Part shown: positions 1-12,970 of the stretch, piece after piece
How the letters are laid out: every line of letters starts with the position of its first letter
How positions within the stretch are numbered: position 1 is the stretch's first letter
NCBI RefSeq assembly: GCF_000165425.1
Contig: NW_001799255.1
Location: forward strand, 124,001 to 188,000
DNA from: Paramecium tetraurelia
Taxonomy: Eukaryota; Ciliophora; Oligohymenophorea; Peniculida; Parameciidae
Direction: 5' to 3'
DNA length: 64,000 bases
Notes under the pieces: model-generated
What the model was told of the DNA's origin: nothing
Seen by the model: only the letters and a program-made list of their open reading frames with translations
Database searches by the model: none
Program-made: the position numbers and the translations under genes

Positions 1-1859
1 TTTCTTTCTCAAATTCAAGTCTTGCTTCTCTTTATTTCCTTCGCAATTCGTCTAAATTATCAGCCTAAAAATTAATAATATATCTTTACAATATTTTCAC
101 TAAATGCTTCATCATCAAGAGAGATTTCTTCTTCTTATGATTCTTTAAATTTATCTTCTTCAGTCATTCCTTTTAATTATTACTTCTTAGCCAAATACAA
201 TAACTTATATTAAGCCAATATTTTTTTCTTCAAAATCTCAGCGGTTTCGTCTTTCAAAGAAGAATCACCTACTCTGTTCTCTAAATCATCATGATTTAAT
301 CTGGCTACATGAGATTTTAAGTTTTATCTAATTTAAATAAGAGATGTTACACTTTGATAAGATTATGAATGATGTCATCATTAACTTATCCTGCTTATGT
401 TAATCTTCTTTAATCAACAGGAATTTTGAAATAGATATCAATATCATTCATTTATAACTTATTGGCATCAACAAACAACTCTTTATCTTTAAGTAAGACA
501 GCATGTTCTTAAAACAACTGTTTACCTGTTTTAGCAAAGGATTCATATTCTAATTCTAATTTCATTCTTCTTAAATTATCTACTAATTTTTGTGCTTAAT
601 TGCCTAACTTCTCTATTTTTTCATCAATTAATTATTAAGATTCCCCACTTTAATCTTCATTTTTAAGCTTAAACAATGTATATTCATCTATTTTTCTATA
701 TAACCACTTAATTTGCAATCTGGACAATCTTTCCTATGGTGACTCAAATAGTGAATATGTATTTTAAGCTTTGATGTTTGCATCCTATAACACTTTTTGA
801 ATAGCAAATTCTGCATCCTCATTGTAATGTTTCCTATTGCGTTTTTATTCCTAAAGTCTTACCTCAAGTTCCTATTATAGTGTATCTAAATGTTCATGAT
901 GTGAGTATTCAAAATCAAGATCATCGTATAGTTTTGTTATATAAAATATTCCCTTTCCAATTTAATTTTGAAGATTCTCTGGGAGATCTTCAGGTATAAC
1001 CAATTCACCTTCTTCATCAAAAGTAATATTGTAATGCTTAATGACTTTCAAATATTTCCTTAATCTATTCTTTATTTTAGATGGTGATTGTCTAATATTT
1101 TACAGAATCTATTTATCACTTAGACCATTCAATTTATCTTGTGTTGCTACTCTGTTATAATAACAATTAAAGACATTTGTTGCTCTCTCTGCAAATGTTT
1201 CTTCATCTTCTTTGTGTGTTGTCTCCACTGGCTTATCATCATGATGAACTACTTTTATTAGAGATTTTTTGTAATTATCCATCAAAGCTTAAGTTTCAGG
1301 GTCCAAAGGGGAGTTTTTTTCAAACTCTTAGATTTTTAAATCTCTCAATAGTCTATCTCTTTTTAGTCTCTATTCAAACTCTATTTCTTATTAGGCTAAT
1401 GTCATAAATGACCTTGCTTGATTTGTGATTGCTAAATTATTTGCTATTTTGGTTTAATCTATTTTTCTTTACATTTTTGCTTAAAATGCCATTTCTGCTT
1501 TTTCAAAAGCCTATTCTTATTATATTTTTATATACCTTATCAAAATGATATCCCTTTTTTCTCAATGTATTAAACATCTTCAAAAAGCGAAATAATGATC
1601 CTTCATTTTTATTTTCCGCAAGTCCTTCCTTTACTAATGGAGCATATTTAAGATCTGGATATCTATGCATTAATTTGTTTAGCACTTTTTGATTCTCAGT
1701 GTCATTTATTTCTTCTCTCAATGGAAATCCAAGATTTGTTTCAGGTGGTCTAATTGCATAAACAAGGGGATTGTGCTATTTGGGATTAAGCATTTTAAGC
1801 CTACGGAACATTTCAAATCCATCATAAAATGGAAGTTTTGAATATTACCGTAAATACAT
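1..1859 (-). CDS. Uncharacterised coiled-coil protein, C-terminus cut by window edge
   Basis: Reading the minus strand with TAA/TAG as Gln gives one frame from an ATG at 1859 to the left edge, with no TGA seen, so the protein is at least 600 residues and its C-terminus is missing. The N-terminus (MYLRQYSKLPFYDGFEMFRR) is basic and aromatic, which could be a mitochondrial targeting region; this is inference. A compact segment rich in Pro and Leu follows (to about residue 115), then long charged, Lys/Glu/Gln-rich stretches that look helical or coiled-coil. I do not recognise a family. A large ciliate mitoribosomal or other mitochondrial protein is one possibility. The start was chosen as the first in-frame ATG after an AT-rich leader. 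No intron is required in the part I translated. Confidence 0.6.
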
Positions 1860-1938
1860 TAATTATTTTTAATATTTAGATTGATTTTATAAAAGGAGAT
1901 GATTCTAAAATATATTGAATTTTTAATCATAATTATTA

Positions 1939-3424
1939 TCATAAAATTTGAAGAACTTTGTTTTTCTTACCTCTCAATTCATACTTTTTGGAAATATTGA
2001 ACTTCCTCTTGGTCAAATATTTCAGACTTTCCAATGGAGTGTTGCCAATTTAGCTCATATTTTTACTCATATTATCCTAAATTTTTTAAATTTAAGAATC
2101 AGAGGGATACAATTTAGAAAATTGCTCTTATGCATCATCAAGCTTTATCAAAAAAATTCTTTACCTATGTTATAAATTCTCCAATTTAATTTTTGATATT
2201 CAAACTAACAGTTTGACGACTAGTATTAATATGGCGATCATCCTGTTTCTATTCAGTTTTAGGGCTTTTTAAATAATGAAAATTTTCAAATTTCTTGTCC
2301 TCCCTTTGAGATACAAATGAACCAGGTTTAATTTCAGGAAGAGTAGCATGGTTCAGTTGAGATAATGGAACAACCCTCCTCACAAGAGGATTAATTAGTT
2401 TACCATTTACTAGAGGAAACTTCAAATCGTTGCTTTCACTTCGACTTTTGACTAATAAATGCTTTTGACTTCTAATTTCAAATGAACTAGGATTTTACTG
2501 TTAAAGTTCTTTCAGTTATTATTATTATTGTTTTAAGAGTTTTTGATTGGGTGGTTATGGAATCTTATTTTTGTACAGCATTTTAGTGGTTCTTTCTAAA
2601 AGCTATAAAACCTTTTATGATTATTCTTTAAATTTTTTTCCAGCTTTTACTGCAATTTCATCTTTCCCAAAATCCAATGGAACTGCTGATTAAATAATTT
2701 TTTCAGAACTCATAGAGTTCCTATTTCTCCTTCTCTCTTTCTCATACTTCCTATCCATCTCTGACAAAACATTCTTGTGATTAATATCAGTTATTAGTTT
2801 ATCGATTCCTGTATAGAATTTCTCATTTGTTGACCTTCCTTCTTCAATCGCTTTGGACCTTTAACTAATCTCATTTTCCAGTTATAAATAACCCTCTATG
2901 CGAGGTTTTGTTCGAAAATGTTCAGAATTGGCAATAGCTTTTTTACTTTTTTAAACAATCTCTGCATAATCAAACATATCTTCATCATCACTATCCGATT
3001 GTGTTCTTTTTAAGGCTTGGAATAATATTTTGGGATTTTTTTTCACCTATTGATCATTAAGATTTTTAAGAAACTACTTAACATCAATAAAAGTGTCCAT
3101 TGATGTAAAGTCTCTCAATTTTTTTTCGAAATGTTGCTCCTTTGAAATTTTGTTAATCCTCATCTTTTTTCTTTCATTTTACAAGACTTTTTGAATGTTC
3201 TCACTCTACAATCTATTTCCTAAATAAAATAATAATTCAGTACTTCTAATTACTTCCTCTTCAGTATATTGATCATTGAAGGTTAGTTGTTTGATTTCTC
3301 GCTTCTTATCTAATTGGGCTTTAACAAATTTATAAAAATCTTGCTCAAAATCCAACATATTTAATAATGTCCTAATTTCAACAAAAAGAACCATTTCTAA
3401 ATATTTAATACCAATCCTTTTCAT
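1939..3424 (-). CDS. Uncharacterised charged protein, one 22-nt intron
   Basis: The minus strand encodes about 487 residues from ATG 3424 to a TGA at 1939-1941. An in-frame TGA lies just upstream of the ATG, which supports this start. A single 22-nt intron (GTAAAG...AAAG) near 2150 restores the frame and yields a further 50 coding-like residues. The N-terminal 70 residues are helical, and the middle has an Asp/Glu-rich patch (SDSDDEDMFDYAE). The second half has a Gln run, a Ser/Pro/Arg-rich segment and a basic tail. I do not recognise a family. It sits 79 bp downstream of the gene ending at the left edge, on the same strand, with its own start. Confidence 0.6.
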
Positions 3425-3803
3425 TTTTTGAAAGCTTTTATTTCAAATCTAATACACTTAAAATATTGCTAGAACTTCAATACAAGATTTTTGCATAATT
3501 TTCAGTTATATGTAAGGCTAATCCAAATTATTAATATTTCTCCCTCTTTTTAATCTAATTCTATATACATAAGAAAATATTTTTAAATGAAAAAGAGCAG
3601 ATGTGGATTTTAATTAATAACGAACAGTTATATCAGAGTAGCAACAACAGAATGGTTAATAAAATAGATTAAAAATTTTCTAATGCATGATATTTAAATA
3701 CATATGCCTTTGTTCTCATTTTTATAGAATCATAATTAGCTATTTATTCATTGAGTATATGAATGATTATATAAAATAAAAACATAATAATTTGAAAAAG
3801 AGA
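3425..3803. other. Intergenic spacer
   Basis: This 379-bp AT-rich stretch separates two minus-strand genes. It should hold the promoter of the charged-protein gene on its right-hand reading and the short 3' UTR of the MORN gene. I see no coding frame or RNA gene in it. Confidence 0.5.
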
Positions 3804-4882
3804 TCAATGATTTTGGATTAATCCAAACTTCCAAGTACCACTAAATGTTTCTCCTTTTTAGTTATAATATATCCCGTTTCCATGTTATTAACCCTCTTTC
3901 CATTCACCATTGTACTTTCTACCATCACTCCAAATCAATATGCCATTTCCATTTTTTACCCCATCTTTGTATTGACCTTCATAGGAGTATTTTCCTTTGA
4001 TTTCTATATATCCAAAGCCATGCTTTTTGCCTTTAACCCATTCTCCATTATAAACCTTTTAACCGCAATCCCAAACCTTATAATTAATAAAATTTGAATA
4101 CAAATTTTCCTTAACCATGAAACTTGTCTTATTGAAATTGTCCTTCATAGTAAGACCCATCATTAAAAAAGAATTTTCCGTAACCATCCTTTAAACCTTT
4201 TTTAAATGTCCCGGTGTAAATTGATTTATCTGCATATGTTTCTGTCCCTTCACCATGTTGTAAGTTATTTTCCCATCCTCCTAAAATTCTATAATTATCT
4301 ATTCTTACCTTCATATCTGATGTTTTTAGCAGAATTAAAATAGATCCCTTGACCATTCATGTAACTATTTTTCCATTCTCCTCTATAATATGTCCCATCA
4401 GGAGCACTGTAAAGTCCTTCTCCATTGAAATACCCATCCAACCACTTATTTTAAATTATAATTCTATACCATGCCTTCCAAGTAACAACTATGATTATTT
4501 TATTCTAATACCCGTCCTCCATGTCCATTCTACCAAACCCAGTCATTGATCCATTCTGCCACTTGTGGCTATTCCTTATTTTTGGTGACATCGAAATAGC
4601 GATATGATCATCCTATTACTAAGCTACTGTTGATCTTTCTGTAATTGTTTGTTAAATCTATTCATAGCAAATTAAGTCTTCAGTCAAAGAATTTTATTAT
4701 TGCTAGTTATTATTTTCCTTTTATTTGTGAATCAGAACTCTTCTTCTTGTTAAGATTCCTCTAATCCTTGCCTGAATTAAAGCAATTTATCTAAGAGTTA
4801 GTTCTTTTCTCTATATTTATGGTTTCAATTGTTCCTTAATCTCTTTGACCTATATTCCATTGCAAATTTGACAAGTCCCCAT
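3804..4882 (-). CDS. MORN-repeat protein with an N-terminal IQ motif
   Basis: About 325 residues follow after removing four tiny introns (about 23, 25, 28 and 25 nt); the spliced length is an exact multiple of three. An IQ-like helix near residue 50 (IALIQARIRGILTRRR) suggests calmodulin binding. From about residue 115 onward there are many MORN units of the form Y-x-G-x-W/F-x-x-G-x-x-x-G-x-G, for example YTGTFKKGLKDGYGKFFF and YNGEWKEGQQHGNGIYY. MORN arrays bind membrane phospholipids or act as scaffolds, and in ciliates they are common in cortex and cilia; that role is inferred from family only. The start is ATG 4882, giving MGTCQICNG; the frame stays open somewhat further upstream, so a longer N-terminus cannot be excluded. 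The stop is TGA at 3804-3806. Confidence 0.85.
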
Positions 4883-5391
4883 TTAAGTAAATATTTAATT
4901 TTAATACTGATTTAATGAATAAAAATAACAAAAATGATTTTCCAAGATATTTCATTTAAATTTCCTTCTATTTTCTCCCCAAAGAATTTTGAATTTTCTG
5001 TTTTCCAAATTTATGGGTCCAAATCTAATTGAAATTAGTTCTGAAATTCATACTTGGTTAACTTAATGATTAAGCAAAAACTATAACTTTAAGAAATTTG
5101 ATTAGATAAGATTCTAAGAAATTCTCAAAAATTGAAATTTCAAGTCTTACTTCTCTCAAACTTACTAAAAGTTTCAAATTTTTGGTTGATAACAAAATAT
5201 TTAAAAAAACAAATTACTTAAAAAGATATCATCACTATTAATATTTTTTAAGAATTTTTTCTACTTCAAAAAATCATCCAAAAATCTTTCTTTCATTTAT
5301 CTAGAATTATTGAGGAATATTAAATTTATAACCTAAATTTACTAAGATAATAATTGAAAGCTAATTTTAAAATCTTTATTAGAACAATATT
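4883..5391. other. Spacer with short minus-strand open frames
   Basis: About 500 bp lie between the MORN gene and the 3' end of the CFAP221 gene. On the minus strand a 62-codon frame starts at an ATG near 5300 (MKERFLDDFLKQKKF), and other frames stay open toward the MORN start. TGA is rare in such AT-rich DNA, so these may be chance. I cannot decide whether a small gene is present. Confidence 0.3.
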
Positions 5392-8118
5392 TCAATTCAA
5401 AATGGAATTTCTAAATAAAATATTGAATATTTAGATAAAGCATAATAGATGAACAAAATCAATAATTGCTATCGCTTTAGGCTAATAAATGGATTTATTA
5501 TGATCTTTTACAAAATATTATACTAATTCATAAAATTATAATTTTATTCTCATTTTTGATAATAAATTTGTTGTAATCGTTTGTCTTAGATGGCACAGTA
5601 GAGATCCATTTATTTTTCTCAAACCTTCAATTAACAAAATTATATACATTAAATTAGTATCTATTTTATGTTTTAGTAATTCTTATTGATCGATGATCTC
5701 ACCTTATTTAAATGGTTAAAGTGCTTTATCGTCTTGCTCTAACTTCGCAAGCCATTCATTATGGTCAACAACAACTGGCTAAGGTGGTCTCTCTTCATCA
5801 CTGTCATCTGTGATATAGTCATCCTTTTCCTTGTCATGCATCAAAGAAGCACAATATTATTCAATTTAATCCTCAAATCCAAAATCATAGGCTAATTGCA
5901 TATTCCTTTCTTAGTAATAAAATTAGTCCAATTTTAATTCATACAGTAGGTTTAGATTATTGTATCCTGCCTATCTATTGCTGATTTCTTGTTTTATGAT
6001 TGAATTATTCCTGGAAGCATCAATATCCAAGTCTGATCCTATATTAGATATGGTTCTATAGTTTAATAAAAATGAAGTTTCTATGGGGTTACAAGTTTCC
6101 AATGGCAAATAGCATTGAAGAGTTTTGTGAGGCAATAATAACTAAACTCCTTCATATTCTGGAGGTTTTTGCATTACAATTTTGATAGTTTCTTCAAGTT
6201 TCTGGTTTGTGGATAAAATACTCTAAATAGGCCCCATTTTCCCTTTGACTGCCTTTTCTTCTTCAGCTCCATCTCTAAAAACTACTTATTATAAGAGTGG
6301 AGGATGATAGACTAATTGAGGGTAATCCCAATTTTTATATTGCATGACTTCTTAATCAGATTAAGGAATTTGTTCAATTGGAGCCCAATCATCAAATCCT
6401 GTTCTTGGATTAATATCAAATTTAAATGAGTAGGTGTTTGTTTCTTAGTATTAAACTGGGAGTGCAAATTTTCCAATGCAATTTTCCTCGAATTCAAAAG
6501 TAAAGGCAATCTTGTTATTTAAATAGGGATAATTACAAAATCTTTTTTGCCAACACCAGCATATTCTGCTTTTTACCAATCTTGGTTGACCAACTTCTCA
6601 ACTTCTGATCTTTTGGTTGCTCCTTTTAAAAATGCTCTGATTTTGGACATCCTATTATCAAATCTTATTCTATAGATAACTCTTGTTACTGCATAGATGA
6701 ATTTTTTTAGTTTCAAAACTAATAGAAAATAAACGCCTTACTATTTTCTTGATTTTGATGACATCATTTTTTTCGAAATCCCATTGACATTCATATTTTG
6801 GTAAAATTTAATCAGCCACTGCATTGTCAATATTAAGTTAAAGTTGATACCTTGTAATACCACTTTAGAATATCTAATTTAACATCTATTGATTAAATTG
6901 TTCTCTTTAACTCATGATTTCTGAGATGGTTTCCTTTTAGATTGGGGAATCTCCAATGCATTGTTTGAGTTTATTTTCTTTTTCTTTATCTAGATTTGCT
7001 ATTTAATTGAAATGATCGAGGTATTGCTTCTCTTTAACTTGTCTTCCCTAGAGAGAGACACCTTATTTGATTTCCAACACTTCGTTTTCAATTATTTATG
7101 GTCTAATCCGTTTAGTGGTTGGTTTTATTATTGGATAAAACTACTCGACTTGATCGTTTCCTCCTGTGGCCTCGTAAATGACCTATGGGGATTGTTCAGG
7201 TATGGAATATTCATCAATGTTCTCTTAAGAGGACTATAAGTCTTTTGGGATCAATTTTTGATTTTGTTTTGGCTATTGGATTATGGAATGCAGTTTTCTC
7301 ACTGATTGAGGTCTTCTAATTCTACTTAGATTCTTATCATTTTATGATCGACCGGTTCCCATAAGTTTGATTGGCAGAGGTTCGAAGTCTACAGATCCCA
7401 CAATCAATTCCACTTCCATATAGACAGTTACATTAATGGAAGGTCTATAGAGAATTTCTATTTCAGTTACTCCCTTGTCAGGAATAGTGCCTCTCAGGGG
7501 AGTTATTCTAAAGTCCATGTTGTCCTTGATGACGATGAATTCAAAATCAAAGTTAAGAGGTACCTTATTTTAAATTGGAAATCTCTATCCTACATTAATG
7601 AAATACTTAAGAAAACTATTCACCCAATTCAAGGGTTCCAAAATCCAAATACCGAGGAAATAAATCTCTTAAATAATCCCTGTTGATTGCTGGAAAAGCA
7701 TGTATTGGAATCAAGATCGAATCAAATTAAGTGTTGATTCTCATCGAATCCTAGTATTGCTTATATTCAAAGGGTTTGAAGGAAATATAAATTTCTTCAA
7801 ACATTCCAGAGGCAATGGCTCCCTTCTTATCATATTTGACATTGAAGAAATTAGTTTTAGGAGGTATAACCAAAATTCGTTGTGGTTAAAGATACTTGTT
7901 GATCACACGAATTTTGAGTAAATTTAATTTGCCCACTTCAAATCCTGCAAATCTCACTATTTCAGGCTCAATGATTATTTGCTACTAAATTACTTTATCC
8001 ATTTCATCTATAATGAATATGAAGAATATCTCATACTTTTTTTGTCTAAGTCCTTAGCTTTTAAGTGTGGCATCTTAAGAGAATTTGGAGCAGATTCTGA
8101 AGGTTTCAATTTTAACAT
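5392..8118 (-). CDS. CFAP221: CFAP221/PCDP1-like ciliary central-pair protein
   Basis: The N-terminal region closely follows the pattern of vertebrate CFAP221 (PCDP1). After a 29-nt intron (GTATGAG...TATAG) the protein reads IIEPEIVRFAGFEVGKLNLL, then a stretch ending ILVIPPKTNFF, then SILIPIHAFPAIN, then a second Ig-like (ASH/MSP-type) segment rich in hydrophobic beta strands with GTIPDKG. In other species CFAP221 is part of the C1d projection of the ciliary central pair, binds calmodulin and helps control beat. The C-terminal half keeps short conserved-looking blocks (QKPPEYEG, FGFEDQIEQYC) and an acidic segment (DDYITDDSDEERPPQP). The span allows roughly 850-880 residues, close to the usual length. 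The last 100 residues before TGA 5392-5394 are less certain. More small introns probably exist than the one I placed. Confidence 0.85.
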
Positions 8119-8139
8119 TATAAATTGATAATTATTTTA
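8119..8139. promoter_or_regulatory. Very short bidirectional promoter region
   Basis: Only 21 bp, all A/T except one G, separate the divergent ATG codons of the CFAP221-like and DNAJC11-like genes. Transcription of both must start within this stretch or inside the opposite gene. The DNAJC11 start is well fixed by the J-domain. The CFAP221 start could lie 45 nt further inside, at its second Met. Confidence 0.5.
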
Positions 8140-9846
8140 ATGTAAAATCCATATTAGTCACTTGGTTTGTCAGAAGATGCTGCTTTAAGTTAGATAAAAG
8201 AATAGTATAGAGAGTTGTCAAAGGTGTTTCATCCTGATAAACAGAGTTAAGAGAATTATAATTTAAGTGTGGAAACTTTTGAGAAAATCGATTAGGCGTA
8301 CAAAATTATTGGGAATGAGTTTAATAAACTGGTTTATGATAATTTTGGATTCGCAGGAGTATAGTTGCTAATGGAAAATAAGTAACATTTTGAGTTGATT
8401 GAATGGCAATTCCATTAAGGCAAGAATGTAATCGAGGATATTAGGGTTTAATTATTACTTCTGAAGTTAGAAGAAGAAGAATTGAACTCATATTCTACTT
8501 TGAAATCATTTTTATGCGAGGCTTCATTTTAAAACACATTTATTTGTACCACAAATTAAAATTAAAAATGTGCCTTTATATAATAAATCTTACAATTACC
8601 TCGTTGGAAATAGTTTGAGTTTGCTTTGAAATCAGAAATCAATCTGCTCAATTACAATAACAAAGAAGTAGAAATCAGTAAAAACTATTTAGTAACGGCA
8701 TTAAGTTTGAATTTGCCGTTCATCAAAGGTTGTGGCATTGAAATCTAACAATAACTACCAAACATGGAAATAGATTAAGTTACATTTAAGAAAAAAAGTT
8801 CATTTGGAGAAATCCACTTCAATCTCGCAAACAATTAATAAGGGGATTATGTACCTTAGATTGTAGCAGCAATTGGTAAAGATTAATCCTCAATTCAAAT
8901 CACATTCGATGCCTAAGAAAAATAGTTAAATTTTGATAAATAACTATCTGAAAGACTAACACTTTAAGGATATATCAAACAAAAAAATTATAATGCCTAA
9001 CTATCCTATTAGGTTGTTAAAGAGTAAAATTATGGATCCTGTCTCAGATTATGCTATTTTAAAAATGTTAATAAGTCTTTGTTTCTCTTATCAAGTGATA
9101 TCAAAGTTCAATATACTCATTTAAGATTCGATTGGCAAAGCACTATATCTGATAGCAATCAAATGTCAGTTATATTTACATTAAGAAAGATGAATTCATA
9201 GATCAGATTCCCCTTTGCATTTTAAGTTTAGAGTCTTAAATCTTTATTATTTTGGATTGTCGGTCCCTAAGTCCTTCCCTTCATTTGGAAGAGAAATTGG
9301 TTAAGTCCTTGGAATGATTTGCAAAATAAGAAAAGATAACTCTACCTACATAAAATTGAGGAGTATTAAAAGTTTAATGAGGAAACTAGGAGAAATATTG
9401 AATAAGGTGATAATTTTTAAAAGGCTCTATAATTCGAAACTGATTTGAAGTATAATTTAATCAAATCATAATAGTGGTCTCATTATTACATTAGCTTATG
9501 CTGGTGAATTAGGAGATATAAATTAATATATATAGAATAAAGTACCAAATCAATACTTGTCTAATATTAAGGAACAATTATAAGCCGAAATACTTGACAG
9601 TGGATTGTTTATACCTCCTAATTGTCTAGATAAATTAGATGGATTCTTCAAAGTTTCAAGCAAAAAGTAATAAATTATCTAGTTCCTAGGAATTCATCTC
9701 ATTATTGGGGATATGTTGAATATATTTATAAAGGAAAGGCTGGAAACAAAAAGTGGAATTGGGCAGAGCCTTTATCCATAGGAAATGTTTGTAAATAAAA
9801 TCAGTATTCGATAATTGAAACTATTTTGGGATATATATATAAATGA
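8140..9846 (+). CDS. DNAJC11: DNAJC11-like J-domain protein
   Basis: About 552 residues are obtained with two small introns (25 nt, GTATAATTT...AATAG near 9452; 23 nt, GTAATAAAT...CCTAG near 9670), and the spliced length is a multiple of three. Residues 1-65 are a J-domain beginning MQNPYQSLGLSEDAAL, with the catalytic HPD inside SKVFHPDKQ. J-domains stimulate Hsp70 ATPase. A long middle part of beta-rich character and a C-terminal segment with GLIITLAYAG and LDGFFKV match the layout of DNAJC11, a mitochondrial outer-membrane partner of the MICOS complex. The ATG at 8140 leaves almost no leader, yet the J-domain begins right after it. The stop lies 7 bp from the stop of the convergent exchanger gene. 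Confidence 0.8.
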
Positions 9847-9853
9847 TATAATT

Positions 9854-12800
9854 TCAATGATGTTTACTTTTATCCATCATAGAAGTACGCTTAATCTATG
9901 AATATCTTTCTTAAATCTATTAGTCTTTATGAGGATCTAAATCAAGTTGTTTAAGCATTTAATTATTGAATGACTCTACCGAATCTTCGAAAATCAAACA
10001 CTGACAATCTTTGGTTACTAAACACTCAGTATCTTGGGGAGGTATATAACTGTATAATAGAATATATTTTACTTATATTGAGAATATACTTTATTATTGA
10101 TGTCCTTTAATTCTCCTCTAAATAAATAACCACCAAAAATAAAATCACATTTTTAGTTTGCTGTAAATTTTTTTAATTTACTTTTTGTTCTAAAGAAATC
10201 TAATAACCTCTTTATTTCTAAATTTGCAAGAGGTCCAGATTAATTTTCATACATCTTTCTTAAATATTCTAAGAATAATCTATATAATTACCAATAGAAT
10301 TAATATATATCTTAAATTCGAAATCTGGATTCTTAATCATCAAATCCTTAAGAATTTTGAGATTTAATGAATAAAGCAGAGAGTCAGCTGTTGTCTTAGC
10401 AGTACTCATGCAAGTTCCATCACCTATAAGATTAGTATATGTTATTAATGATCCTAAACCCTTCTTTATTGAACCTCCTTGAAATTCATCCACTACATTA
10501 CCTTTGCTCACAATATAGATATTCTAACATGTCATTCCTTATTCATATATAATTTCATCTGGTCCAAATTTCTTTTCATAAGCACTCTTTATTATATTAT
10601 CTAAGTCTGTAGAAACAAGACCTGAAAAAATAGGAAATTCCATAGCTAAGACATGGAATGATGGTAATACCATCTCAAATTAATGATTTTCCAAATCAAC
10701 CAATCTAGTGTTGATTTCCTTTTTAAGTAATTAATATTCCTTTTCATCTACTAATCCATTCTATTGTGTATCATCGAGATAATGTCTTTAATGTGTTAAA
10801 ATAGAATGTGAAGCTCTTTTAGTTTAGATTGCTCTAACAATCTCTGGAAAGGTATCATTTAAAATACCCAAGTATCCTTCGGCTTTTTCTATTTCTCTGT
10901 TAAGTTCTTCCATAACAACTCTAACTGCATCTTTACTCATAGGGAAACTTCCAGTTAAATGAAATGCTTCACTTGCACAAGATAAGAATGTTGTAGTCAC
11001 ATCATAGACAAATCCTAAATGTTTAATCATATAATCTCTAGCAAATGGTCCAATTAATGGCATTTCCTTAACTTTAAAGAAGAAATTCACACTGCTAAAA
11101 TTTAAGAAATTCTTATATAGTTAATCCCAAATATTTAAAATTGCCTTTGTGTGATCCAAACCTATATCACTTGATTCAACCAATAAACGAACTGTGTCTT
11201 CTTCACATAATCCATACTCAAATTTGTCATAATACAGACCCTTCATAATACGATAGATTCTGTATCTCACTTCTCCAAAGATTTCTTGATCTGTTAGTCC
11301 TTCATATAAGTTATTTGAACTGGCTTATACCTTATTGCTGCCTATCATGTATTTTATTTCAGTTTCTAATTTCTCTATTTTTTCTATGAATTTAGGTTAG
11401 CCAATTAATTAATTCACTTAATTCCAATCAGCCATACTATAAAATTAATCTGACTCTAACTCTCTCATTTTATCTTAGGAATTTACTATCAATTCTTCCA
11501 AATATTTTTTATACACTTTTTTCTTAACAACTGGATTTTCAATCATCTCTAAATATTGAACCAAGGCCTTGCAAGTAGTACCATTAATTAGATTTGTAAT
11601 TGCAGCCATCCCTGCTCCATAAAAGACAGACAAATGTCTAAATCTAGCTGGCAATTCTTCATCGCATCCAACCATTAAAGACAATGTTAAACCTAAGGCA
11701 CCTCTCAAACCACCATATACAAGAACTATAAATTCAGACTTTGATATAGGATATCCAAAACATCTTAAAAATGGCCAGAATGTCAATATCATTATAAATC
11801 TAGCCAAAATCATAAAAAAGTAGAACACTATCATTCTAATATAATCAGATTTATGAATAAATGTTTCTTCAATAACTTGAGTACCAACAATAATTCCAAC
11901 TAATAAGAAAATTAAAGTATCACAAGAATATTAGACAAATCCCCATACAGTGTGTACAGAATGTTCAACTGATGATCTTATTCTAGTTTTTCCAAAAGCA
12001 CTCCAAAATAAACCCAAACCTACCACTGCTAGTAAACCACTAGTTTTAAAAAAGCAAAATTCTGCCCAATAAAATGTTAAATATGTAAATACAAAAGTTA
12101 ACCAAGTTACTTCTATATCATCACCTAAAATTCTCTTTGTCCATAAAGCAGCTAATATTCCTAATACTAATCCTAAGCCTGGTCCTACTAATGAATTCCT
12201 TACAAAATTGAGTACGACTTAGCCAGCAGTCACAGCTTCCCCTTTCCCGCTTGCTGCTTTTGAAAATTTGTTAAAAAATATAAAAAATACCATTGCTACA
12301 CCATCATTCAATAAAGCTTCTCTAAATTTATTAAAGTTACAAATACCCCTCTATCAAATGATTAAATGCCAGACTTGCTCCTAACTCCTTAAGTAAAGCA
12401 ACCACTGCCACAGGATCTGTAGCTGATAATACAGAACCAAGCGTAAATGCTTAATACCACGTCATATCATTATCATCATATCGTAAAACCAACTTAAATA
12501 TAGCTCCTAAAAGAATTGCACCCTATTTTTATAATCTCAAATACCCAACCGCAACCAGGACCGGCTAACAGCAGAATATTAACCATCTGATATTTGAAAG
12601 TATACCAATCACAATTAAATGCTGACTCAAATAATAAAACAGGAACAAAGACAAACACTATTAAGTGAGGATGCATTTTTGACAAGATACTTGCACTTTC
12701 TCCAACGTAACCCAAACTCTTTTAAAGTAATCCCAATAAAATTCCTAATGATAAAATCATTGGAGAATATGGAAATCTAGCTTTATATCACTTCCATTAC

Positions 12801-12970
12801 TTTGTCTTTTTATTGATCTCTCTCAATATTAACCCTGAAACAATACCCAAGGTTAAAAAATAAACGATGTTTGCAGATTTCTCCATTTCATGTTCATCTC
12901 TCCACAAAGAATCTTTTGGAGCTTCTAATTCTTCCTCATGGCCCTCAAATTCATGTTCATGTTCTGCCAT
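9854..12970 (-). CDS. SOS1-like Na+/H+ exchanger with cyclic-nucleotide-binding-like tail
   Basis: The first 500 residues form a multi-span cation/proton antiporter. Diagnostic stretches are the acidic pair in GSVLSATDPVAVVALLKELG, the segment NDGVAMVFFIFFNKF, and VLVYGGLRGALGLTLSLMV. The order matches plasma-membrane SOS1/NhaP-type and sperm-type exchangers rather than short NHEs. After the membrane part comes a helical domain of about 300 residues, then a region near 10270-10520 (DEFQGGSIKKGLGSLITY and following) that resembles the beta roll of a cyclic-nucleotide-binding domain, though key phosphate-binding residues are not clear. The C-terminus is hydrophilic and ends SMMDKSKHH. The N-terminus is His/Glu-rich (MAEHEHEFEGHEEE). 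Several small introns occur, for example near 12340 and 12530. The role is Na+ or pH control at a cell or ciliary membrane, inferred from family. Confidence 0.85.

Noticed and set aside
1948-2175. Plus-strand hydrophobic frame of 75 codons
   Set aside because: It is the antisense of the C-terminal part of the minus-strand gene at 1939-3424, which has better codon use and a small intron.
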